In this document: one piece after another, positions 7,636 to 16,763 of the stretch | Position numbering within the stretch: position 1 is the stretch's first letter | How the letters are laid out: each line of letters begins with the position of its first letter | Assembly (NCBI GenBank): GCA_038093975.1 | Contig: JBBPTG010000368.1 | Coordinates: forward strand, 1 to 19,442 | Reading direction: 5' to 3' | Source: Chalciporus piperatus | Lineage: Eukaryota > Basidiomycota > Agaricomycetes > Boletales > Boletaceae | Length of the DNA: 19,442 bases | Position numbers and translations under genes: made by a program | Notes under the pieces: generated by a model | Told to the model about the DNA's origin: nothing | Seen by the model: only the letters and a program-made list of their open reading frames with translations | Databases searched by the model: none

Positions 7636-8692
7636 CCCCCTACCAACCATTGATGATACCGAAGACGATAATGGCATCGAAGAAGTGGATCCCTTTTTAG
7701 AACCTCTCCCGCAACCTGAACAGGTGCTGCTTGATGACGTCCTGGATGGCGGAGATTATGAAGATGAAGAAGACGTCAACAATGAGGCAACATTGACGGT
7801 GAAACTTCAGTGGAACCCCCCTCACGTAAGTGATGTTTTCCCCATCTAGTCATTTGTCACACTTCACCCAGAACCTCACTGTCGACGAGATCAACATCTC
7901 AACCAATTCACTCATCACTAAGGGTGATATCACAGAACGTGTCCGCCCTCCTGCCAATGGTTTCCCTATGCTCATATTTGAACCCAGAGCGATCGAAATT
8001 CTAGGTCGTCGGGGTGCTCGACTTAACGACACCTGCCTCAACGGATGTGCAGCGCTTCTTTATTCACATTTTCTCTCGCCTCGTTCACATGACATTGCTA
8101 TATTCTCAACTCACGACCTTTCTCGTATCCGATACAATGCAGATGATAACGTTCTCTGGCGCAATATGTCATGGACCAGGTATTGGGAGAAGTCTCTATG
8201 GATTTTGCCGATCCACCGTCCATCATCATGTGGCCATTGGGTCTTGTGCACAGTCCATCTCCCTTCACGCCGCCTGCTGCTATTTGACAGCCTTGCCGAG
8301 GAGCGCCCCTGGAAAAAAGACCTTCAGGTAAGTCTTACAATTAATCCGAACATATAGCTTACACATTACGTTCTAGGACATCGCGAAACTTGTGGCACGC
8401 CTTTCGAAGCTCGCCTCGCTGAAGCATGGTGCTCCGCGCAGAGATGTGGGAGAATGGACGGCAATGCCTACCTCGGTACGTTAATGTGGATTTGTACCTG
8501 CTTTCCAGATTACTGATACCCATCTAGACAATTCCCTTGCAAACTAACGATGTCGATTGTGGCTTATGGGTGCTCGCGCAGATCACAGCGGTGCTAAGGG
8601 GTCACGATATTACTGCCCTGAAAGAATCTGACATGAATGCCTTCCGGCATTACCTTTGTACACTTGTTCTACAAATTCCAGTCGCCTACTAG
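7636..8692 (+). pseudogene. Ulp1-like C48 cysteine peptidase domain of the KDZ-Ulp1 gene (severed 3' part)
   Basis: Exons 7636-7825, 7872-8327, 8377-8475 and 8528-8692 (stop TAG 8690-8692), with introns of 46, 49 and 52 bp. The first exon is an acidic linker (DDTEDDNGIEEVD...). The next hold the SUMO-peptidase fold: LNDTCLNGCAALL, YWEKSLWILPIHRP, GHWVLCTVH with the catalytic His (codon 8235), LFDSLAEE with the Asp (codon 8286), then QTNDVDCGLWVL with the oxyanion Gln (codon 8540) and the nucleophile Cys (codon 8558). All catalytic residues are present and no stop breaks the domain. In the family the enzyme cleaves SUMO or similar isopeptide links; in KDZ elements it is thought to act on transposase or chromatin partners. 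The TIR element now separates it from its own promoter and the transposase half, so I call it broken. No start codon of its own is evident. Confidence 0.87.
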
Positions 8693-8976
8693 ATGTAAAC
8701 AACCTCAATACATCTCGTTCATGTTCTTTCTGTGTGAGAGCCCGACAAATATCCGGGCGTGAATCCCTCAGTCGATTATGTACGTACGTGCAGCCAGACT
8801 CCATCGAGAATCCGCCTATAAAGGATGGCGGACGAGCAGGGACATCTTCCCAAAATGTTGAGTGTATTTCTTCAAGTCGAGGTCACCACAGTGTGGTGCG
8901 ACCAGATAAAAGTCAGGGGAGGTGATTGAGGGGGTAGGACATTATCTTGTATTCTCCCAACTCCCTCCGTGATTCC
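8693..8976 (+). promoter_or_regulatory. intergenic region, likely promoter of the following gene
   Basis: These 284 bases hold TATAAAGG (8817-8824), 153 bp before the ATG, and a pyrimidine-rich run ending just before the ATG (about 8950-8970), both common in fungal promoters. CACCACA-G-TGTGGTG (8884-8898), a perfect 7-bp inverted repeat, lies between them and could be a binding site. The 3' end of the upstream gene would also fall here; I see no clear poly(A) signal. Confidence 0.4.
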
Positions 8977-10086
8977 ATGAGTAGTACTGATCGTAGCCGT
9001 ACTGTGTGGCTAGTAATTGGTGGGAACAACCCAGGCATCTATCGAATGTGGTGAGTAGTGTGCGAGTATCCCCCGATGAAACGTTCAACGGTTCATCCGA
9101 CATTCACTCGTAGTCCCGTTATTCCCTGTGGGCGTTCCACTCCGCCGCTCCCAATTGCGATCGAATGTGTGTCGATGAATGAAGCCACATCCCTTCAGCG
9201 CGTATTGCATCCTGTGGTTCGATCACTGCCAGTCGAACCAAGCACACAAGATATACTGAGCGCATTCGATTGCACATCTGCCGTCAAGACTTTCTTCAAC
9301 GGAGAATCTTACAATTTTTACCCAGTAGCCATAGGTGCCCCTGCTGGCATTCATCGGTCGAGGTAAGAGAGAGTATTTCAAGTACAATCACGACGTGCTA
9401 CTGACAAAGTGTATTGTGGCAGGCAAGGGGCCGTCAATTCTAAGGGATCATTTACCCACCATCGTTGGATACACACAACAGATTTTTGGGAGGCTTTCGC
9501 ATTCATGGTTGCTAAAGGCCTCGGAGAACGCATGCCGCCGCTGATGGGTACTCGTGACCAAGATAACAGTGGTAAGTCTGCTCCTTCAAGTTGAAATCTA
9601 GCATGATCACGCTTAGCAGCGCCGCGGCGACAATCTCCCGTAGATCCTGATGCTTATTCTATCCATTTATTGGGGGATGCATTCACGAACCGCCTCCGCC
9701 TTGGCTCCCCGACGCCGGAGTCAGAACGCACAAGCTCAACAACAGATCATCCAGGAGTCTCATCATCCCCAATCCGTCCACACCAGAGCTCACAAGCCAC
9801 CACTCCATCGCCGATCATCTACACTCATGTTCGGACGTTACGGGGAATTATCGAGAGCCGTTATTACAACGCGGACCCCTCGCGAAGTGCTGAAGGACGG
9901 GCACACTTACTCGGTGATCGCGCTGCCCGCTATCTCGTTGCTCATGGTTATACACAGTTGGACATTGACATTATCATCAAGGCTCGCCGTACAGCTGCGT
10001 CCGATACAGAGTTCACCTTACACCTTGCTGGGTTGGGCATGGCATTGACGGAGGCGAGCTACTTGTGGGATCTGATCAGTGCATAG
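8977..10086 (+). CDS. protein with two RNase H1 N-terminal-like modules, unknown function
   Basis: Exons 8977-9050, 9114-9362, 9423-9571 and 9620-10086 join in phase to about 312 residues; the introns (63, 60, 48 bp) have GTGAGT, GTAAGA and GTAAGT donors. The ATG at 8977 is the first in frame and follows a pyrimidine-rich run. Residues ~9-57 (VWLVIGGNNPGIYRM...) and ~92-145 (FYPVAIGAPAGIHRS ... TTDFWEAFAFMVAKG) both fit the pattern of the RNase H1 N-terminal (caulimovirus viroplasmin-like) domain: V-x-x-G, then GIY/GIH, then an aromatic-Ala rich end. In known proteins that domain grips RNA-DNA hybrid or double-stranded RNA. There is no RNase H catalytic domain. A Ser/Pro/Thr-rich linker follows, then a helical C-terminus (~225-312, with ARYLVAHGYTQLDIDIIIKA) that I do not recognise. 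The domain assignment is a pattern match by eye; the gene model is stronger than the function. Confidence 0.7.
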
Positions 10087-10388
10087 CCAGAACTGTGTTG
10101 TAATAGTATTTCAAACTATCAGTTAGTCCGAATTCGTGTAATGTTCTTTTTCAGTGTTTTCTTAAGTTGTGTCGTTACGGCAAACGGATCACTCGTGCGG
10201 ACACTGCGGAGTACTTAGTAAATGCTGCAGCGGCAACCACACTGCAACCACACACCGACTTGAAAACCTTTCACTGACAAGTCCTGCCATTCTCTAGTTC
10301 TCCCCATCGTTTTCGAGGGTGGGCACATCAAGTTGGGATTGGTTCCCAGCAGTTTTGGCCCAGGTTCAGAGAGCGAAAACTCGGTGAC
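10087..10388 (+). promoter_or_regulatory. intergenic region before the large gene
   Basis: 302 bases with no gene that I can support. A T-rich stretch around 10141-10165 may belong to the 3' end of the upstream gene. A pyrimidine-rich segment (about 10285-10312) precedes the start of the next gene and may be its promoter core. No TATA box stands out. Confidence 0.3.
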
Positions 10389-13300
10389 ATGTCGGTCAGG
10401 ACTGCCCCCGACCCTCGTACTACCGTCGAGCAACCATCCCTTCACCGCCATCCGTGTAAGTACAAGCAAAGTCCATGTTACCCGCAATCAACTAATTGGA
10501 TCTTCTTTCAAAGTTTATTCCGAGTCAGCCCTTGAAAGCCCGTGGATCCGAGTCTCCATGATATATATCCTGTTGCTAGCAATGGCGTTGGCCATCGCCC
10601 AACTACTCCCAACCTTGTCGCTCTGCATAAGTTTTCACTCTAGCAAGGTATGCTCTGTGTTCCTCTAGCTCTGATAGCCATGCTGACTGTGACCGTCTGC
10701 TGAAGATGTTGCAAAACGGTGACGGTTTCGCCACCCATCCACAGCCTGACCCCTCGGGGGATTCAGGCAATTTCTTCGTCCCGAACGAGGAGCAAATTGG
10801 TGGAGGTCGTCGTCTCCCCTCTCCGCCACCGGTCCTCACGCCAACGCGTTTCCGCACATCTGTCAAGGCCACTCCCCGGGACTCTGGCCTGGTTTGTAAT
10901 GCTCAAGCTCGCCGTGGCCGTTTGCTTGCGGAGGTTCCAACCTCAACGCCAATCGAAGAAGATCCATTTGTTACCCCACCCTCTTCTCGCGTTGACGGTA
11001 ACCAGACCGCCGTCCAGTGTGCAAGTCTCCTCTTTGATGGTCCTGGAAACCATTCGTTATTCTTTCTTCCTGACAATGGCGCTAATGGTATGGTTTTCAT
11101 TCTCACCCGTTTATGAAACTATTCAACTGCATTATTAGATGGCCAACCCTCACCCTCTATTGCTACCAAAGGAGTTCAGCCACAAGCCGAACCTGGGCAA
11201 TCGAGGCCTCCTGTCTCTGCAGGGGCTGCCCCGACGGAAAACGCTCGTGAAAATGGTAATGTCTCAGAAAAATGATGGTCGCCACATGTTCTTACTATTT
11301 TCTTTCTAGCTTTACAGTCAGACAAGGGCAAAGCGCGTGCCCCTGTCTCCGCGGGCAGCGCGATGCAGACTACGTTGATGTCTTACTTGACACGTGGTCC
11401 AGCTCCGCTCCCTCCCGTGGTAGAATCTCGGGACGATCTACCTGTCCCTGGGACACCAGACGAGGATACCCCACGCCAGGTCACAAGCAACATGCCTAAA
11501 GCATCGACGCCGGACCGTGCAGCGTGGCAACCAGATGTGGCCCCGGATTTCCAAGATTTCCAAGACTTTGGAGCTCGTTACATCCCTGATCGCCCGGACA
11601 CTCCTTCTCCTCCAGAGAAGGTTCCAAAAACTGCTCCACTCGTGATATTTGATGATGACGCAATGGCAGAGGGAAGCATGCCGACATTCAATTCAGGCCG
11701 TCCTTCGACTGCGATCATTGAGGTTCTCGAAGAGGGTTTCCAGGCGATCAATGACCTATTTAGCGAACTCGCAGGCCAAGTCGGTATGCCATTTCAGCAA
11801 GTCGTTAGTTGCTTTACGAAGCAGTTCTCCCGCTTGAACTCCGCCAACTACTGGAACCTCTACCAAAAATACTATATGGCAAACAAAGCTCAGGAGTTGG
11901 CGAGGCTCGAGGAGAACGAGCTCGTCGATGGCACACCATGTAAGGGATTTCTTTGGATGACCTTCGCAAATTTCTGATTGGTTCATAGCATCGCGAGCGG
12001 CACGGTGCTACCAGCTGTTCCGTGAGGCATATCCGGACATGTGGCCTGAGATTCTCACCACATTCAATGAAGCCGAGACCCTTGGTGAGATAGAACAAAC
12101 GATCTCCCAACGACAGCAATTATTCAACAAACTGGCGAAGCACTTCAGACAGTCGGTAGGTTTTTTTTTTCTGCACTATCTTCCGGGAATATCAGCCTGA
12201 AGGAGTGCTTAGTTCTCGGCCATGGCCAAAGCACATGCTTTCGAAGGCATCTTCATTATGGCTGGAAGTGTCGTCAATCAAGATGGCGGCCTTGGCCAAG
12301 TCTTCACCACCCCCGGTGCGGAGGATGTAAGTCATTATATTCATATACTATCATGTTTTGACACCTGCTCACGCTCCCTCACAGTTTTTTGTGGACCGCT
12401 GCCGTGCCGATAATCATGAAATTGTCGGGCACTTTAAGGCACATGTCTAGTAAGTAATAATTTTATTTTATTCTACTATATGATACCAACAGTGATATTT
12501 GCTGTAGTAATAAAACCTCGCTCGCAAACGTGGTAGCGTTTGAGAGTCAGAACGACGAGAAAGCGGAAGGAGCATCTTCCAAGAATGAGGTAGATGAGAA
12601 TGAAGACAATGATCCAAACGAACGTGAGGACCATGCGCGCGTTCGCAAGGCACTCGTCAGTGCACTTGGTAAGCCTCCTCACTTACAGGGTAGTACTATA
12701 GAACACTAACTGTCACACAGTAAAAGTGGGATGTAAGTGGGCAGGCAGCAAGTTATTTCCATGGAAAAACTTGCCTGGAAAGCTTGCAAAGAGCGGAGTG
12801 GTATGCCATAACTACCCCGACAATGTTCTATTTCCTGGCGAGGAGCGGCAGTCGCGTTCGAAGGGCGGTTCGAAGGGCATCTCCGATCTCACCCTGTCCG
12901 AATGTTCCAATCTCATAGCCGCCCTGAGTGACACGTCCAAGGATAGATTATATTTCAAAGAAGCTTCGGCAAAATCAAAAGGCAAGTCTCACAAAATTTT
13001 ATTGTCGATCAAGTTCTAATTCAGGTGACAGGCGATATCCTTTCGTTTCAGTCACCTGTCATTCTCGGTGCTGCACCTGCTCACGACTCTCACCATTCCC
13101 ACGCAAAGCTGATGTTCGGAGACCTCAAGGTCAATCGTAAGGGTGTCCCTCGTAAGCAAAATCTCGCCGCCACTCGCATCAAGAAGCAAGGAAAGCCACC
13201 GCGCAACGTTGAAGTCATTTCCATCCCCGACTCAGATGACGGTCCCAGTGAGGCTGTCAAGCAGCACACCAAGGATCGTGTCCCACCCGCTCCCCGTGCC

Positions 13301-14844
13301 TACGATGCCAACAAGTCCAATCTCATGGAGAGAAAAAAGACTACCCGCAAGCCGGAGGTCATTATCACGCGTCCCACCAGAATGTCGTCCAAAAGGAAGG
13401 TGGATGATGATTCTGATCAGGAGCCTCTGGATCTTAGCTCGCCGTCGGATTCGGAGTATGAGCCCGAAGTTGTAGGCAGTGCGGTAGTGGAGAATAACGA
13501 CAAAGAAGAGGACAAGATTCAGATCGAGGAACTCGCACCGTCCGCAACGCGCAGAACCAAGGTCAATGATCCCGCGCGCACATCAAAGAAGCGCGCCGTC
13601 TCAAAGGGAAAAGGCAAGGCGACCCAGGGCGTACCAGTCCCCAGGAAACATGCTCGTGTCACATCAAAACGCGTTGTCGATTCCTCCGACGAAGATGCTG
13701 ATCAAGCCAAGCGCTCTCCTGTGGGGATACCAAAACTTCGTCCAGCTCGTTTTGATACTTCTCCCCAGCCAGCTACTCCACGTACTGAAGATTCTCGCAA
13801 GATGGTCTCTGGGACCTCCGACGACCCTCACGATACTGCCCGGCGTGCTGATTCGGGTGCCACGATCGTCCCTATCCCAAGCACATCTGCTCTCCCTCTC
13901 ACTTTTGCGTCAACTGTCGTACTCAATCCCACTTCTCAGCCTGATCCCACCGCTGTCACACCATCTATCCATGCAGTGCCACCCCCTCAATCCCACCTGA
14001 CTGCGGATCCACAACCTCAACACGAGCGACCCAGGCCGCGGGTTATCACGAAGGCAAACCTACCCCAGAACGTGAATGAGGACCAGACGATGTGTTCAGT
14101 CTCCGCAAGAGAAATCAGCACAACCAGCCAGCAGCAGTGGACACTGGCGTGCTCTCTGTGCCGTCAGTGAATCTGCTTGCCGCAGAAGAGGGCCGTGCAA
14201 CCAGTGCTGATCCACGCACTGGCCACGATGCTTCGGATGTGCGGTTATCCTCTGGAGCAAAGCAAGACCATCCGGCAGATCCATCAGAATTTTCTTTTGC
14301 CCCTCGTCTCGTTCCCTCGTACGATAACAATCTCCGAGCCCCACCCCCACGAGACCTCGCAGATCGTTTGCCCGGAATGGGCGCACCAGCTGGGGGGGTG
14401 CATGACATGCATCACCCGCTCCAAGATGGTGGGCTTGCCGGTTACAACGAGCGTATGGTCATGAACGGCGGATGGTATGGCCCACGCATTCATGGCTATC
14501 CTGGCAACTTCCCTCCCATTCCTGGTCCCTATCCTCCATGGGGCGGATACCCTGAGCTCGAGAACGCACGCGTGTCAGCTGCAGTAGCCCCCCCTCAATC
14601 GGATTTGCAGTTGCATGGAGGGTACGGTGGTAATGTTCCTTCATACGATGTCGCCGGCTACTATTACCGCGGCCAGCCGCCCCACTTTCATCCCTCGCCA
14701 GCTCTCAGGAACACATTTCTCGATGGAGCAGTTCCCACTGGTATGGTCCAACCATCTGCACCACCTACCGACCAGCCCAACACCTCCGCTCCACATGTCG
14801 TCAATTCTCGTCTGGGACTCGGACGTCCATCGGGAAGCAAGTAG
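10389..14844 (+). CDS. large multi-exon nuclear-type protein, family not recognised
   Basis: Model of 12 exons: 10389-10455, 10514-10647, 10706-11087, 11139-11255, 11310-11939, 11989-12155, 12213-12326, 12385-12449, 12508-12668, 12721-12981, 13032-14071 and 14119-14844. All phases agree and give about 1,287 residues. ATG 10389 is the first in its frame. Residues ~20-67 contain a hydrophobic stretch (IYILLLAMALAIAQLL). Residues ~68-350 are proline/serine-rich and include QTTLMSYL (~253), close to a PCNA-binding box. The conserved-looking core, ~366-740, has NYWNLYQKYYMANKAQE, RCYQLFREAYPDMW and GHFKAHVYNKTSL. Then come acidic patches and basic clusters (SSKRKVDDD ~818, TSKKRAVSKGKGK) suited to nuclear import, and a Gly/Pro/Tyr-rich tail from ~1160. 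I do not know the function; the core resembles a lineage-specific family seen in several copies in Agaricomycetes, which I state from memory. Weak points: the first two exons, the GC-AG intron 12982-13031, and the junction 14072-14118. Confidence 0.68.
12982..13031 (+). other. GC-AG intron in the large gene
   Basis: The exon ends AAAAG and is followed by GCAAGT, the usual consensus when GC replaces GT. The acceptor GTGACAG ends at 13031. Only this 50-bp choice restores phase into DILSFQSPVILG; using the nearer CAG at 13024 shifts the frame into one that stops. A CTAAT branch-like motif lies at about 13015-13019. Confidence 0.6.
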
Positions 14845-15107
14845 GGACTAACACCAGCGCTTCATTTCGTTTATATCACACAGCATGTTGTCTTGGGTTT
14901 TGTACTTCCTTACTTGTCATATTTGTGTTTGCCGCTCGTAATCTAGATTTGCGCGTAGATACTGTCATGTCCGTCTTGTCGAGCTGCAATGAAATTTCTG
15001 TGTTGATCGAAGCATATGCAGGAAGCGCGCGCAAAACATGAATGAAGAAAAATACATAACGACTACGAATATACAGAGATTCATGCTATTGAGGGCACAT
15101 TGCCACA
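14845..15107. other. intergenic region without recognised features
   Basis: 263 bases between the stop of the large gene and the copia fragment. I see no LTR, primer-binding site or gene here. The 3' untranslated end of the large gene probably occupies the first part. The true left edge of the copia fragment could lie here or slightly inside the next open frame. Confidence 0.3.
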
Positions 15108-16508
15108 ATGACCAATGCCGAAGGGAATGACAAACAATATCAGGAGAAGAAAGAAAAAAAACATACCCACGAGATGCCACGACGGTCGAGAAATCTGCTT
15201 AGAAAAGTGCACGCTGATTTTGACGAGCCTCTCGGGTCCACTATCAGACCGCGCGTATGCTTTAAGTTGAGCGATCCTGACGACATGTCGGATATTTGGC
15301 TCCTTGACTCTGGAGCATCGTCTCACTTCACTTACGATATGTCCGATTTTTCGGCATACAAAGAATTTGAAGTCCCTAGGCAATGCAAGACAGCGAACGG
15401 TCCAGCACCTATCATAGGTCAAGGCACTGTCTTAGTCAATTTCAAGGGATCTATCGTCAGATTATCCCCTACCATCTATATGCCCACGACGGACATCAAG
15501 CTCATTTCTATGGGCACTTTACTCCAAGATCAAGACATCTCTCTACAGTCCGCTGGCAACGGAACACTGATAGATTTTTGGCACGCCCGTAAAAAGGCTA
15601 CCATTCTTCAGTTCCATTTGCATCCTGGCTCCACAATGTATTTTATATGCGCCGATGCGGTCAAGACCAAACAATTTTCAACTGTGAAGTTATACGCGAC
15701 AGACTATGATGTTTTACATCGTCGCCTAGGACATGCTTCCAAAGATGTCATACGTGCAGCAAAGAAGCACCTCAAGGATTTCCCTGCAGTTGAAATACCA
15801 GCGGATGATCATGTTTGTCCTGGCTGTCAACTAGGCAAACAACCTAATCGTGCATTTCCGCCTACTCAACGACGCGCTACTGAACCGTTTGAACTTGTTC
15901 ACTCGGATCTAAAGTCGTTTGAAATGGAATCGTACTATAGGGACAAATATATCATCGTTTTTTATGATGATTTCACATCGATGTCTTGGATCAAGCCGTT
16001 GCGAAACAAAAATGACGCACTGCCTGCTACTCGACAGTGTATCAAAATGGTCCAAACGCAATGGAAAAGCCAAGTAAAAGGCTGGATGTCCGATGCTGGA
16101 GGAGAATACAAGTCTAAGGCTTTTGACGAAATGCTTCGAAATGAAGGAATTCTTATATATCAAAGCGCCCCACACACTCCTCAGCAAAACGGCAGAGCTG
16201 AACGGCATATCTGTACGCTCATGGACAAGGCACAAGCAATGCGTCTTCACGCTTGCTTACCATCATCATTCTGGGAATTCGCAGTTCAACATGCTCGGTA
16301 TCTCCACAACAGAATCCCTAACAGGAGACTGAACTGGAAAACCCCACTAGAGCTACTAACTGGCGAACTTTCTTCTCTCAATCATGTTCGCGTATTCAGA
16401 TGTGGTGCCTATGTGCATCTTCCCAAAGACACTCGTGGTGGAAAGTTGCAACCAAAATCACAGCTAATGGTTTATCTGGGAGTTTCTGGTACGAATGAAT
16501 CCAATATG
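15108..16508 (+). pseudogene. copia protease-integrase fragment, interrupted by a nested copia element
   Basis: A frame open from 15108 encodes a retroviral-type aspartic protease (LLDSGASSHFT, Asp codon 15306), then integrase: the HHCC zinc finger (LHRRLGHAS ... CPGCQLGK), the core Asp in VHSDLKSF, the second Asp in SDAGGEY, Glu in NGRAER, and the GKLQPKSQLMVYLGV block. Gag, its zinc knuckle and a 5' LTR are missing, so the copy is truncated on the left. On the right it reads ...GTNESNM and stops two codons later, exactly where the minus-strand copia LTR begins (16509). The related minus-strand protein continues past this point, so the rest of this gene should resume beyond the right edge of the window. 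The first ~60 codons resemble no copia domain and may be unrelated flank. Confidence 0.88.
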
Positions 16509-16692
16509 TGTTGAGAGGGTTCCAGTGAGGAACTACTTCTGGTGCTTACCTAGCGGTTGAGGTTGTTGGTAACGTCGAACGTTGTGGTTACAAGTCAAGT
16601 TGTATTGGAACTCAGATCGACTGAGTCCGAATGTGATATAGAACAAGCGTGGTAACTACCTTCTATACTAAGAATGTACGCTATGTTCAACA
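16509..16692 (-). repeat. 3' LTR of the nested copia element (184 bp)
   Basis: On the minus strand it starts TGTTGAACATAG right after the polypurine tract and ends CTCTCAACA; TGTTG and CAACA are again terminal inverted repeats. It keeps the 17-bp palindrome ACTCAGTCGATCTGAGT (plus 16610-16626) and AATACAACT after it, as in the left LTR, but is otherwise clearly diverged and 44 bp longer. The inner edge (16692) is fixed by the polypurine tract, the outer edge (16509) by the break in the host integrase frame. The 5 bases outside (ATATG, 16504-16508) are the candidate target duplication. Confidence 0.85.
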
Positions 16693-16701
16693 CTCCCCCT
16701 T
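16693..16701 (-). other. polypurine tract of the nested copia element
   Basis: AAGGGGGAG on the minus strand, immediately upstream of TGTTGAACA. It marks the inner edge of the LTR and primes plus-strand DNA synthesis in this class of element. Confidence 0.85.
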
Positions 16702-16763
16702 GCTAAGTGTACAGAGACACGTAAGCATAAATGAGGACTTCCGCACGATAGGTATCGGCGAGA

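Noticed and set aside
10087..10388. A terminus of the KDZ element between the genes
   Set aside because: No inverted match to any left-side sequence was seen; the left terminus is probably beyond the window, so the comparison cannot be made.
10603..10872. minus-strand open frames opposite the large gene and opposite 14096-14493
   Set aside because: Antisense shadows of proline/arginine-rich coding sequence without start context, splice logic or family resemblance.
12156..12212. T-run at 12161-12170 as a transcription terminator
   Set aside because: It lies inside a phase-consistent intron (polypyrimidine stretch), not at a gene end.
8977..14844. TET/JBP dioxygenase expected near KDZ elements
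   Set aside because: I looked for the H-x-D ... H and arginine pattern of the double-stranded beta-helix in both accessory genes and did not find it.
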